From an uncultured Bacteroidia bacterium (GTDB lineage Bacteria > Bacteroidota > Bacteroidia > Bacteroidales > Prolixibacteraceae): a stretch of 64,000 bases of DNA. How positions within the stretch are numbered: the first letter of the stretch is position 1; each line of letters begins with the position of its first letter. The position numbers and the translations under genes are program-made. The notes beneath the pieces are model-generated. The model made no database searches. It saw nothing but the letters and a program-made list of their open reading frames with translations, and was not told where the DNA came from. This document shows positions 46,301 through 54,325 of this stretch, in pieces. The stretch lies in assembly GCA_903905505.1 (NCBI GenBank), contig CAIVGL010000011.1:1-64000 (forward strand). Direction: 5' to 3'.

Positions 46301-46702
46301 GTCTTTACCAATTAATTTTAATTGACGAATAAAAAAGGCTTTAACTTCAGAATCTGAGGCCTTTCCTAATGCGGTAATAAACGCCGATTCAGCAAAGCTA
46401 CGAGCGGCCTCTTTGCCGGGTTGACTTGCATATCGAGTTAGACCGTTTATAGCAAACACAAGAGCTGAATTATCACCTTTTCCAGAAGGGGTCATTTTTT
46501 CAGCCATTTGTTGGAAACCCTCACTCCCAAGAGCGATAACTTCTTCTGCTAATTTGTCTCGAAGTTGAAGATTGCTTGAAGGCATCTGAGCCATCAAATC
46601 GGCAATCTTGGTCGTTATTGTTCTGTTTTCTTGCGCTTGAAGGCTAGTTGAAACTAGCATTATTGTCAAGGCTATTACAAGAGAATTAAAAATTTTGTTC
46701 AT
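43304..46702 (-). CDS. secreted HEAT-repeat protein with two DUF1080 (3-keto-disaccharide hydrolase-like) domains
   Basis: 1132 aa. Signal peptide (LVIALTIMLVSTSLQA before QENRT). Residues about 30-715 are helical HEAT/armadillo-like repeats rich in Ala, Lys, Ser (for example LLNALPRAEGSCLTTIIRSL, EIIEMLGKKGDLSAESFITK). Two tandem LamG-like DUF1080 domains follow: about 722-925 (MFNGKDLTGWQALVGN, WRITKKGDSGIYLRG, GEWNTFRVRMIGEKVTVYLN) and about 935-1128 (LFNGKNLNGWTGNLIDYHAE, EFQLTPAANNGLAIRS, GQWNTEEVIAKGNKIKVILN). The family is named after 3-keto-disaccharide hydrolases. Probably co-expressed with the Gfo/Idh gene 73 nt upstream. Confidence 0.92.
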   Translation of the reverse strand: MNKIFNSLVIALTIMLVSTSLQAQENRTITTKIADLMAQMPSSNLQLRDKLAEEVIALGSEGFQQMAEKMTPSGKGDNSALVFAINGLTRYASQPGKEAARSFAESAFITALGKASDSEVKAFFIRQLKLIGKDKTVRAITGYLNHVELCEPAAFALTSIGTEDARNSLLNALPRAEGSCLTTIIRSLGVLQVTEANGAIIKNINSDNQNLKRVSLAALASIASADSYEPLLNAAKAAGLVYEPSNATSAFLSYANRLGETGNLALCAKACDELINSCQSVAQLHTKSSALSTYMHFFENDAQAKLLNVFDNNDKPFRHSVLNLVAKSKAASVKAWIKKATKAKPEQQAEIIEMLGKKGDLSAESFITKHFKDKSAVVSEASISAYGKLKGKEAIADLTTLLSKGIQPAYTAKTLMSLVDSKGLDQLAQTLDKAPEKSKSEIITIIGAKSGKQYFDQIYKYTQSTNAAIQSAAYGAMKNTASAKNYDQLLQLLYATDDKDKIKSIQEGMVNAASEIQDKNSQTAPLLAKIELTTNIVRITEILPSLGGAKALKAMKNLIRSKNAADSDAAFTALLSWKDEEASNTLYELSKKLTGSKLSSAITSYVRQIKSSKLPDDQKLLQYRKIMPYATDKKDKQLLVGSLAQVKTFLSLVTAASYLDNPDVKEEATSAVMTIALPSGGKKGLSGVTVRNALNKALSSLGGNESEYDRTRIQNYLDEMTYEDGLTPMFNGKDLTGWQALVGNPVTRGKMSAEELAKKQAEANSKLGNNWVVKDGAITFNGSGDNLCSVKKYGDFEMVVDWRITKKGDSGIYLRGTPQIQIWDTSRVEVGAQVGSGGLYNNKKNRATPLKVADNPVGEWNTFRVRMIGEKVTVYLNGELVVDNVTLENYWDRANPIFPKEAIELQAHGTDLAFRDIYVQELNNEEYVVPADEAKEGYKALFNGKNLNGWTGNLIDYHAENGEIVLHVDNGPSHGNIFTADEYGDFSIRLEFQLTPAANNGLAIRSPLKGDAAYQGIEIQVLDNEDPVYANLAPYQYHGSVYGILPAKRGYLKPLGQWNTEEVIAKGNKIKVILNGTVILDGDIKEDAKNGPLDHKEHPGLFNAKGHIGFLGHGSIVKFRNIRLKDLTKKKK

Positions 46703-46775
46703 TAGATTAATGGTTTAAATCCTTCAACTGTTGGTTTAGGATATCGTTTAAGATATATTAATGGTTAATGAAAAA

Positions 46776-48047
46776 TTAAATGGTTGTCCAAGGACCACGC
46801 ATCGGCTGATGGATTAAGCGATTTGCAGCCTCGTCGTCGATAAACACTTGTTTGTCAGGATCAAAATTCAATGTCCGTCCTAGTCTAATAGCTAAAATAC
46901 CCATGTTAACTAAGGTACATGAACGATGACCATTCATCTCATTTAAGGCAAATTTTTGTCTTGTTCTTACAGATTCAGAGAACGTTGTAATTCGTGGTTC
47001 TGGATCTGGGAGTGTTTCGATAAACTGTTTAATGTTTGGAATGGTAGATTCAAATCCTTTAAAGATTTTTCCGTGAGGTCCTTCGATATAAGCAGCATCT
47101 TTATCTTTGTTTTCGCCATCAAGGATTATCTTGCAGCCATCAGCGTAGGTGTATTCAATTCTGCGCCATACGCCAACTGCATCCTCATGTTGTTGTGGAG
47201 CGTCCACTTCAACTTTTACAGGGCTAGTATTGTCTTTTCCAAGGAAGTATTGTACTGGATCAAGGTAGTGTTGACCCATATCGCCTAAACCACCACCATC
47301 ATAATCCCAATATCCACGGAAGTTTGTATGTACACGTTTCGCATTATATGGACGATGAGGTGCAGGACCTAGCCAGAAATCATAGTCTAACTCTTCTGGA
47401 ATTGGTTCTGGTGATAGGTTGTTTTCACCACGCCAGTAGAATTTCCAGTCGAAACCTGTAATTCCACTTACTGTTACCTTTAAAGGCCATCCTAATATCC
47501 CACTCTCGATCACTTTTTTCAATGGTTTAACATCTGTTCCTAAACCATAGAAATTATCTTTAAATCGGAACCACGTGTTTAAACGGAACATCCGACCATG
47601 TTTGTTAACCTCTTCAACTACCCGTTGTCCTTCGCCAATGGTACGAGTCATTGGTTTTTCACACCAGATATCTTTACCTGCACGAGCAGCTTCAATTGCC
47701 ATTAGACCATGCCAGTGAGGTGGTGTTGCAATATGCACGATATCTATTTCGGGGCGAAGTAATAGTTCGCGATAATCATGAAATGTAGCTACGTCATTTG
47801 GAATTAGTGATTTAGCTAGTTGAAGATGTTTTTTGTCGACATCGCAAATAGCCACAACTTTGGTTCCTTCATATTGAATATGGCCGCGACCCATTCCTCC
47901 GGTACCAATAATCGCTTTAGTTAGCTGGTCGCTCGGTGCAATAAACCCTGGTCCACCAAGGGCATGACGTGGAATAATCATCATTCCTGCAGCTGCTGCA
48001 GCTGATGCTTTTAGAAATGTTCTACGATTAGGGGAATTTTTATCCAT
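46776..48047 (-). CDS. Tat-exported Gfo/Idh/MocA family oxidoreductase
   Basis: 423 aa. Twin-arginine signal at the N-terminus (NRRTFLKASAAAAAGMMII). NAD(P)-binding Rossmann domain follows (TKAIIGTGGMGRGHIQYEGT), then the family motif IDIVHIATPPHWHGLMAIEA and GKDIWCEKPMTRTIGEG with the catalytic-type Lys, then the C-terminal alpha/beta domain (LGDMGQHYLDPVQYFLG). I chose the ATG at 48047, which gives the Tat signal; a TTG lies 45 nt upstream. Periplasmic Gfo/Idh enzymes often carry tightly bound NAD(P). Next to DUF1080 proteins such enzymes are candidates for glycoside 3-oxidation. Confidence 0.93.
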   Translation of the reverse strand: MDKNSPNRRTFLKASAAAAAGMMIIPRHALGGPGFIAPSDQLTKAIIGTGGMGRGHIQYEGTKVVAICDVDKKHLQLAKSLIPNDVATFHDYRELLLRPEIDIVHIATPPHWHGLMAIEAARAGKDIWCEKPMTRTIGEGQRVVEEVNKHGRMFRLNTWFRFKDNFYGLGTDVKPLKKVIESGILGWPLKVTVSGITGFDWKFYWRGENNLSPEPIPEELDYDFWLGPAPHRPYNAKRVHTNFRGYWDYDGGGLGDMGQHYLDPVQYFLGKDNTSPVKVEVDAPQQHEDAVGVWRRIEYTYADGCKIILDGENKDKDAAYIEGPHGKIFKGFESTIPNIKQFIETLPDPEPRITTFSESVRTRQKFALNEMNGHRSCTLVNMGILAIRLGRTLNFDPDKQVFIDDEAANRLIHQPMRGPWTTI

Positions 48048-48089
48048 ACTAGTTGATTGTTTTGTTTGGAAGTTTTTAATATAGGGTAA

Positions 48090-48119
48090 CAAAAATAAGA
48101 TTTACTTGGTGATAGACAA
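48090..48119 (-). promoter_or_regulatory. Bacteroidota-type promoter of the Gfo/Idh - DUF1080 operon
   Basis: Read leftward: TTG (48119-48117), a 19-nt spacer, TATTTTTG (48097-48090). Both boxes and the spacing match consensus. The predicted start is about 35 nt before the ATG at 48047. Confidence 0.6.
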
Positions 48120-48224
48120 GTGCATTTAGGAACTATTTCAGTCTATCTGAAAAATTTATCATTTTAGACTATCGTAAACATTCGATATAGCCCTTTTATA
48201 GGAGTTTTTTAATTTGTGTGGCAT

Positions 48225-49244
48225 TTATCTCGTCTCCTCGACACCATTGTTATACTTGGCAAATCGCCCTTTCTCACGCGGGTGTACCATCTCTCTGCTA
48301 GGCCATGGCCATCCACCAAATTCAGTCGCATTATATTCTTCAAACGCTTCTTGAATTTCACCTTTTGAATTCATCACAAAAGGCCCGTGCTGAACGATTG
48401 GCTCATCAATGGGCTTGCCTTGTAAAAGAAGAAGGTGGCTTTCACTATCTCCATTCTCAATTTGTATGGACTGATTTGCTTTCAACGATATGGCATGACC
48501 AGAGTCAACTTTTGTTTGATTGATTACCAATGAATTTCCAACATGAAAATAGAGTGTTCTGTTGACCTGTTCACTTGCTGAAGGTAAAACCCAAACAGCT
48601 CCTGGCTCTAGTTTGATGGTCCAGACTGCTACTTCATGGTCTGGATTAGAGGCCCATGAATCGGGGGCATTAGGCAAAGCGCCCTGGCCATCCAAAGAAC
48701 CGGCAATCTGTGTAACCTCACATGTTCTTCCATTGGCATCTTTAAAGACCTGTTTAGGTATCTCTTCGGACCATAACATCTTATAATAGGGAGCCGCAAA
48801 CTTATTGGCTTTTGGCATGTTTAGCCAGATTTGAAATAACTCTGCCGGATTTGGACCATCTTGGTTCAGCAAAGGGAACATCTCACAATGTTGAAGCCCT
48901 GATCCAGCCGTCATCCACTGCACATCGCCTTGTCCAAACCGACCGGCTTGTCCATGCGAATCCGAATGATCGACAAACCCCTCCTTGACAATCGTTATTG
49001 TTTCGAATCCTCTATGCGGGTGAACTGGAAATCCAGGTATTTCTTGTCCGTGATACATCCGCCAACCATCCTTAGGTGTGAAATCTTGTCCGATATCACG
49101 ACCTGACAGAGAAGCTGCAGGCCCCATCTTCTCATTTCCTGCTGGATAAAGATCACGATGATGCGCACAGAAAAGAAATGGATTCGTCGTAGGCCACATA
49201 AAGCCAAGAGGCTTAATGCTAAGTATAGGCGTATTAAATATCAT
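48225..49244 (-). CDS. pirin family protein
   Basis: 339-aa bicupin. The N-terminal cupin metal ligands of pirin are visible: two His in FPVHPHRGFETITIV, His in DHSDSHG and Glu in GSGLQHCEMFP. The C-terminal cupin contains the later SHLLLLQGKPIDEPIVQHGP. Pirins are Fe-binding proteins with quercetinase-like or redox-sensing activity; the role here is unknown. It follows the DUF3500 gene by 22 nt. Confidence 0.92.
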   Translation of the reverse strand: MIFNTPILSIKPLGFMWPTTNPFLFCAHHRDLYPAGNEKMGPAASLSGRDIGQDFTPKDGWRMYHGQEIPGFPVHPHRGFETITIVKEGFVDHSDSHGQAGRFGQGDVQWMTAGSGLQHCEMFPLLNQDGPNPAELFQIWLNMPKANKFAAPYYKMLWSEEIPKQVFKDANGRTCEVTQIAGSLDGQGALPNAPDSWASNPDHEVAVWTIKLEPGAVWVLPSASEQVNRTLYFHVGNSLVINQTKVDSGHAISLKANQSIQIENGDSESHLLLLQGKPIDEPIVQHGPFVMNSKGEIQEAFEEYNATEFGGWPWPSREMVHPREKGRFAKYNNGVEETR

Positions 49245-49266
49245 TTGATTTACCTAAAATATTCAA

Positions 49267-50280
49267 CTATAGGTGATGCTTAGAGTTGTGATAATGCTCA
49301 CGCAGTAAGTCAGCTCCAAAATCGCCATTGAAATCGCGCCATACCGTATGGACATGGTTCGAATTGTCTTGCGTATTGTCAAATTCAATTAGAAATGTTT
49401 TGCCTTGAATACGGTAATAATGTGGCTTGCCAGGTTCAGTATCTCCACCCCAACCAAATCGAATGGCATTCATATCCTCCGTTGCAATTCGCTTAATCCT
49501 TGCATTTGCAAGCGCATTAGGCATCGAAAGGAGATAGGCAGCAATAACTTTATTTAAAATAATTTTTTGTTCTGGATTCATAGCGTTTGCCAAGATACCA
49601 ACAGGCTCCATTGGACCAACTTTTTGAGAGTTTGTTGTTACCACCTCTGTAAATGCTTTTAATTGAAAGATTGCCTTCTCCTTTTGCTCTGGTGTAAAGG
49701 AATGGATCAACTCAAAGCCAAAATCTTCTTGGTCTTTAAGTAATCTAGTCCCCTTTTTAGCACCTTCCTTAACTTCAGCTGGGTATGCGCCGAAGAAAAA
49801 TGGAGCGAAACCAATTTTGTCTTTCACGATTGTAAAGTTTAGAGCTAGATGATGACCGCTGAACTTAAATCCCCAGATGCTATCCTGACAAGGAGTACCA
49901 TAGATCGAGATTGAATAGTTTTCAGGAATTCGATTGGCATTTTGAGGTTGCATCTCTTTCAATAAATATTCGAAATCCATGATATTCTTGCTTCTCGTAT
50001 ATCCTTCTTTGCTTAAATAACTTTGCAGAAGGTGATGCACGTTCTCTTTTTGAAGACTATCTAAATCCTTTACCGCAATACCCGTTCTGCCTACCATGGC
50101 AGCTGGAAGAAAATGCCATTCGTAACGATTCATATTTTCGAAGGCAAAAACAGCCTTTTTCTGTTGTACTTCATTTAGCGATTTAACAAAAGCCATAGCT
50201 TTAGTAGATCCTGAAGATAATTCATTCGAGGGCTGTGCCATTAATCCGAATGGAAGGAGAAGAAGAAAAAGTAGTTTCAT
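49267..50280 (-). CDS. secreted DUF3500 domain-containing protein
   Basis: 337 aa with a signal peptide (MKLLFLLLLPFGLMA before QPSNE). The body matches the DUF3500 family (RYEWHFLPAAMVGRTGIAVK, SIYGTPCQDSIWGFKFSGHH, IEFDNTQDNSNHVHTVWRDF); the conserved His and Asp residues near the end (NHVHTVWRDFNGDFG) suggest a metal or active site, but no reaction is known to me. First gene of a pair with pirin. Confidence 0.88.
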   Translation of the reverse strand: MKLLFLLLLPFGLMAQPSNELSSGSTKAMAFVKSLNEVQQKKAVFAFENMNRYEWHFLPAAMVGRTGIAVKDLDSLQKENVHHLLQSYLSKEGYTRSKNIMDFEYLLKEMQPQNANRIPENYSISIYGTPCQDSIWGFKFSGHHLALNFTIVKDKIGFAPFFFGAYPAEVKEGAKKGTRLLKDQEDFGFELIHSFTPEQKEKAIFQLKAFTEVVTTNSQKVGPMEPVGILANAMNPEQKIILNKVIAAYLLSMPNALANARIKRIATEDMNAIRFGWGGDTEPGKPHYYRIQGKTFLIEFDNTQDNSNHVHTVWRDFNGDFGADLLREHYHNSKHHL

Positions 50281-50368
50281 TGGTTTAATTCTATTGGTTT
50301 TTTTTATTAGTCGTTTAAGGACGCAATATTACATAATTTTTCAGGGCTTTATCACCCGGTAAAAACGG

Positions 50369-50669
50369 TTATTTGATGAGTATTGGAGCTGTTTTGTATT
50401 GATAATAGCGATTGACCCTTAAGTTGTAAATCATAAGCCTGCAAAGTCTGCCTTGTGATCTCACTATTTTCTGTGCTTCTTTCCATTTCAGTTGCTCGAT
50501 GGCTTGTCGTATGCTAGGCAACTTTTTTACGCCATACTAAGTCATACTTCACAATTACAATCTTGCCCTTCACCGAAACACCTAACCGTTCGAGTTCATC
50601 GTAATCATTTTGAGCACCGCGATCACCTGAACAGTTAATATAATTAGAAGAACTAGAAGTTTTTTTATT
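50369..50669 (-). pseudogene. decayed fragment resembling the PA domain of an M28-type peptidase
   Basis: Leftward frame 50669-50514 reads GDRGAQNDYDELERLGVSVK then GKIVIVKYDLVWRKKVA and a stop, with no start codon context. NDYDELERLGVSVKGKIVIV is close to the PA-domain motif of M28 peptidases such as glutamate carboxypeptidase II. A shifted frame continues from about 50530 to a stop at 50369 (KKLPSIRQAIEQLKWKEAQK and RLCRLMIYNLRVNRYYQY), with only faint resemblance to the next PA segment. No catalytic domain follows. The rest of the 420-nt gap (50281-50700) shows nothing else. Confidence 0.45.
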
Positions 50670-50700
50670 TTATAACTAGATGGAGTTATTTTGAACTGAA

Positions 50701-51243
50701 TTATTTCACTAGTCTTGAGATCGCTTTAAAAGATTCGGATTGTGATGTTCGGGTTAATTCAAAAAGTATAGATTCGTATCCGGAGGTCATGATTTGTTCG
50801 TGGCGAAGTCGTTCGAGTGCTATTTCGACATTCGCTGATGTGCGAGCGGAAATGCAATCTGTAATGACGATAGGGGTGAAGCCTGCCTCTTTTAAATCAA
50901 TAGCTGTTTGTAAAACACAAACATGAGCCTCAATTCCACATAGTATAACTTGTTTACTCTTGTTGGTGCGAAGGAACTCCTTGAACTCAGTTGATCCATA
51001 ACAGCTGAAATCTGATTTCTCTACTGGCGAGAAATTTGGTATCAAGGATTGAAGTGGCTCAATAGTTTCACCCAAGCCTTTGGTGTATTGTTGCGTGAAT
51101 ACAAGTGGGATCTCTAAAACCTGTAAGCCCTGTAGTAAAATTTGAATATGCTCAAGCAACGTCTCCTTCTCGTTCATCACCGGAACAAGCTTCTCTTGAA
51201 TGTCAATAAATACGGCACTGGTATTTTCTTTCGTGATTCGCAT
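50701..51243 (-). CDS. isochorismatase-family cysteine hydrolase
   Basis: 180 aa. Catalytic triad visible: Asp14 in VFIDIQEKLVP, Lys76 in PVEKSDFSCYG and Cys109 in CGIEAHVCVLQTA. The type is that of YcaC/nicotinamidase-like hydrolases; the substrate is unknown. Last gene of a leftward run after the glycosyltransferase (29-nt gap). Confidence 0.92.
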   Translation of the reverse strand: MRITKENTSAVFIDIQEKLVPVMNEKETLLEHIQILLQGLQVLEIPLVFTQQYTKGLGETIEPLQSLIPNFSPVEKSDFSCYGSTEFKEFLRTNKSKQVILCGIEAHVCVLQTAIDLKEAGFTPIVITDCISARTSANVEIALERLRHEQIMTSGYESILFELTRTSQSESFKAISRLVK

Positions 51244-51272
51244 AATCGGATTGTTTTGAACAGTTTTTTGAT

Positions 51273-52331
51273 TTAAACGTTGTTAGTTTCCGTTTCAGCA
51301 GCCCTAAGAGATTGAAATTTCAAGGCTGAAAAAGTTCTTTTTCGAGCGATATAAAAGTCGTAAATCAGACTTCCACGATAGATCTCAGGATGAATGGTTT
51401 TTACACAGGTTGCAGTCAAGGATTTTCGCTGTTTTTTTAATCGTTTCAGACTGTTGTAAAACCCAGCATGAGCCCTTAGGACGCTGAATACTGCTCTGAA
51501 TTGACCTGTTAACAAAAATTGAATAGCCGCCACACCATCGAGGATCATTCTGGGAGTTAATGTTTTTACCAACTGACCTGGAGGGAGATTTTTATAGAGT
51601 AGAAAAAGATTGTTGCGAAAGTTTAGGAAAATTTTCTGGGTGCTGCCGTATGCTAGACTTCCACCACCCAAATGATATACAGTAGAGGCCGGTTCTATTT
51701 TGATTTTATAGCCTAAATTTTTGATCCGCCAGCAAAAATCGATCTCTTCCATGTGAGCCCAGAAATTAGGGTCGAACCCCTTCGCTTCATGCCATAGGCT
51801 ACCACGTATAAGTAGAGCAGCTCCACTGGCCCAAAAAATTTCTGTTGAATCGTTGTATTGTCCAAGATCCTCTTCTTGGTGATTAATGATGCGACCTCTG
51901 CAAAATGGATAGCCTAAACGATCGATGAAACCACCTGAGGCACCTGCATATTCAAAGTGATTAGGCGACTGCAAGGAGAGAATTTTAGGTTGACAAGCAC
52001 CAATTTGGGGATCTTGATCCATCAGAGCGACTAAGGGATTTAGCCAATTTTTGGTGACCTCTACATCTGAGTTGAGAAGTAGGATATAATCTGCATTGTT
52101 ATCCTGTAAAGCGAAGTTATAGCCAGCTGCAAAACCATAGTTTTCAGTTAGTCGAATTAGTTTGATGGTTGGAAATTCACGCTCAATTAAGGCACAGCTG
52201 TCATCGGTTGACCCATTGTCTGCCACAACGATCTCAACCCAGTCGAAATTTGAATGAGTTACAACTGAGGGGAGGAAATGCTTGAGGTGTGCACTTCCGT
52301 TCCAGTTTAAGATGACAATTGATAACTTCAT
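51273..52331 (-). CDS. glycosyltransferase family 2 (rhamnosyltransferase-like)
   Basis: 352 aa, GT-A fold. LSIVILNWNGSAHLKHFLPS begins the nucleotide-sugar domain; VVADNGSTDDS and the DxD-type LLLNSDVEV follow, with WASGAALLIRGSLWHEAKGF and FWAHMEEIDFCWRIKNLGYK typical of WbbL-like rhamnosyltransferases. It probably adds a sugar to a cell-surface polysaccharide or lipid. The C-terminal part (about 250-350) is a helical membrane-associating region. 14 nt after the LpxL-like gene. Confidence 0.92.
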   Translation of the reverse strand: MKLSIVILNWNGSAHLKHFLPSVVTHSNFDWVEIVVADNGSTDDSCALIEREFPTIKLIRLTENYGFAAGYNFALQDNNADYILLLNSDVEVTKNWLNPLVALMDQDPQIGACQPKILSLQSPNHFEYAGASGGFIDRLGYPFCRGRIINHQEEDLGQYNDSTEIFWASGAALLIRGSLWHEAKGFDPNFWAHMEEIDFCWRIKNLGYKIKIEPASTVYHLGGGSLAYGSTQKIFLNFRNNLFLLYKNLPPGQLVKTLTPRMILDGVAAIQFLLTGQFRAVFSVLRAHAGFYNSLKRLKKQRKSLTATCVKTIHPEIYRGSLIYDFYIARKRTFSALKFQSLRAAETETNNV

Positions 52332-52345
52332 AGGATATTATAGTT

Positions 52346-53239
52346 CTATTGAACGTCTTTTCTAATATGCTTCCACCGTTTATGAGACCATAACCAAAAT
52401 TCGGGTCGGTCATTAATTTGCTCCTCTAATAAGGCCATGCACTTATCGGTAATTTCAAATTTAGGCGAATCTTTAGCTTGGTCAGTAATGAGCTCATATT
52501 CGCATTCGTATTGACCTCTTTTGATTTTACGTGAATGCATAAAAGCGACCACTCCATTAATCTTTTGAGCTGCTTTCTCAGCTCCTAATATTACGGGCGT
52601 ATCTTGATTTAAAAAATTAACCCAATGTTGTATCTCATAAATTCGAGGTGTCTGATCAAATAAAAATGCCGACATCGATGGAACACCATTTTGATGATCG
52701 GAAATTAACTTCCTAAATGTGTCAGCTCGCTCAAGTGGCATAGCTCCAAACCGACTTCTTAGATTGTAATAAAATTTCTCGAAGTTTCTATTTTTAAGCT
52801 TTTTATAGATGGGGTAGAATCGATGTGGAGAGTATAAGGCCCAGTTTGCACTCAACTCCCAGTTGTTATAATGACCTAGAATCAAAATCACTTGACGTCC
52901 TTGGTCCATGTATTTATTTAGTAGCTCCGGGTTCGTGTAATGTACAATGCCCCTAGCTTCTTCCAGTCCAATACGATCAAAATACAACGTTTCAACAAAT
53001 GAATCACAAAAATGACGAAAGAATTTCTTCTCGATTTGCAATCGCTCGTACTTTGTTTTTTGTGGAAATGATTTGGCCAAATTTTCTCGGACTACTGACT
53101 TCCTATATCTGATCACATAATAAGCAACAATAAAAAATAAATCGGAGACCACATAATGAACCTTTAGCGGAAATCGCTGCATGATCCAAGTTATAGCTCG
53201 GAGGAGTAAATAGCCTAACTTACTGATGCCTAATGTCAT
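52346..53239 (-). CDS. LpxL/HtrB-like lysophospholipid acyltransferase
   Basis: 297 aa, inner-membrane lipid A or phospholipid acyltransferase. The N-terminal helix (LGYLLLRAITWIMQRFPL) is followed by FPQKTKYERLQIEKKFF and the catalytic Hx4E-type motif GHYNNWELSANWAL; later DQTPRIYEIQHWVNFLNQDT matches the family loop. The ATG overlaps the IMPase stop by one base (TAATG), so it is translationally coupled. With the GT2 gene it may act in lipid A or envelope glycolipid synthesis. Confidence 0.92.
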   Translation of the reverse strand: MTLGISKLGYLLLRAITWIMQRFPLKVHYVVSDLFFIVAYYVIRYRKSVVRENLAKSFPQKTKYERLQIEKKFFRHFCDSFVETLYFDRIGLEEARGIVHYTNPELLNKYMDQGRQVILILGHYNNWELSANWALYSPHRFYPIYKKLKNRNFEKFYYNLRSRFGAMPLERADTFRKLISDHQNGVPSMSAFLFDQTPRIYEIQHWVNFLNQDTPVILGAEKAAQKINGVVAFMHSRKIKRGQYECEYELITDQAKDSPKFEITDKCMALLEEQINDRPEFWLWSHKRWKHIRKDVQ

Positions 53240-54045
53240 TATAGTTCTTTATTTTCAACAAAATATTGATGAATAATTTGATAGAATTCATCGTAATAGG
53301 CTCCATTTGATGCGACAAGCTCACCATTAAAAATGAACTCCTCCGTGCCATTGAAGTCAGAAACCTTACCGCCAGCTTGCTTTAAGATAAGAGCTCCAGC
53401 AGCGACATCCCAAGGTTTTAGACCGTGTTCATAAAAAGCTTCAAATCGACCAGCCGCCACATAAGCTAAATCGGTTGCTGCAGATCCTAAACGCCTTAGT
53501 CCATGTGAATGAAGCATAAAATAACGCATCGATGCGATGAAAATATCTAAGGTGTCCATAGCTGAATACGGAAATCCAGTTCCTACTAAAGCGTCTGTTG
53601 TAGTAGCCGCAGTGGTGACCTTGATCTCTTCGCCATTTAAATAAGCCTTGCTTCCTTTCCAGGCGTAAAAGCATTCTTTCTGGGTAATCTCATAAACGAC
53701 ACCTAAGATTAACTCCTTTCCCTCCATCAGCGCAATGCTTACAGCGTAGGGAGGAAGTCCATGAATAAAATTTGTTGTGCCATCTAGCGGATCAATGATC
53801 CACTGATAGTTATCGGCTGTTCTTTCAGTTGTATCCTCCTCTGCAATAAAGCCTGAATCAGGTAGCAGTTCTCTGAGTTTTTCAATGATCTGAATCTCGG
53901 CCTGTTTATCCACATAGGATACGAAATTCGCTTTGCCCTTAACTTCAATATCTTTAAGGGTAAATTTCTTGCGCTCACCAGCGATAAAAGTACCGGCTAA
54001 TTTGGCTATATTTTGAACCTCTTGACAAAGCTTTTCTAAATCCAT
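53239..54045 (-). CDS. suhB: inositol monophosphatase family protein
   Basis: 268-aa Mg2+-dependent phosphatase. Metal-binding motifs: VSYVDKQAE, IAEEDT, WIIDPLDGTTNFIHGLP and the C-terminal PWDVAAGALILKQAGG. Could be a true inositol-1-phosphatase, a SuhB-like rRNA-processing factor or an NADP phosphatase; sequence alone does not decide, so the gene name is provisional. First gene of the leftward run. A TATTTTTG box lies at 54063-54056 just before it. Confidence 0.9.
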   Translation of the reverse strand: MDLEKLCQEVQNIAKLAGTFIAGERKKFTLKDIEVKGKANFVSYVDKQAEIQIIEKLRELLPDSGFIAEEDTTERTADNYQWIIDPLDGTTNFIHGLPPYAVSIALMEGKELILGVVYEITQKECFYAWKGSKAYLNGEEIKVTTAATTTDALVGTGFPYSAMDTLDIFIASMRYFMLHSHGLRRLGSAATDLAYVAAGRFEAFYEHGLKPWDVAAGALILKQAGGKVSDFNGTEEFIFNGELVASNGAYYDEFYQIIHQYFVENKEL

Positions 54046-54325
54046 GTTTTTTTTTCAAAAATAGCGATTTATTTTGTTCGCCTCTCATTCAACTTAACCG
54101 ATTGTATTTCTGTCGCGGTATGCATTGCTGTTGGCTCGTTTGGCTAACTGTCTGCTATGAAGTGAAATTAATCGATGGTGTGTATGTCTTTAAAACCTTA
54201 CCTAGATACTGAAATAAGATGGATTTTATACCTCTGAAAATAGGCTTATCTTTCTAATCTGCAAATAATTGATATCTATTTGTAGATGAATATTATATGT
54301 TTGCGTTGGGTTTTAAATTCAGGGG
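54046..54325. other. 280-nt gap without a recognisable gene
   Basis: AT-rich, no convincing reading frame, no hairpin of terminator strength. A leftward TATTTTTG (54063-54056) could be the -7 box of the IMPase operon; the only CAA (TTG leftward) upstream is 26 nt away. Confidence 0.4.
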
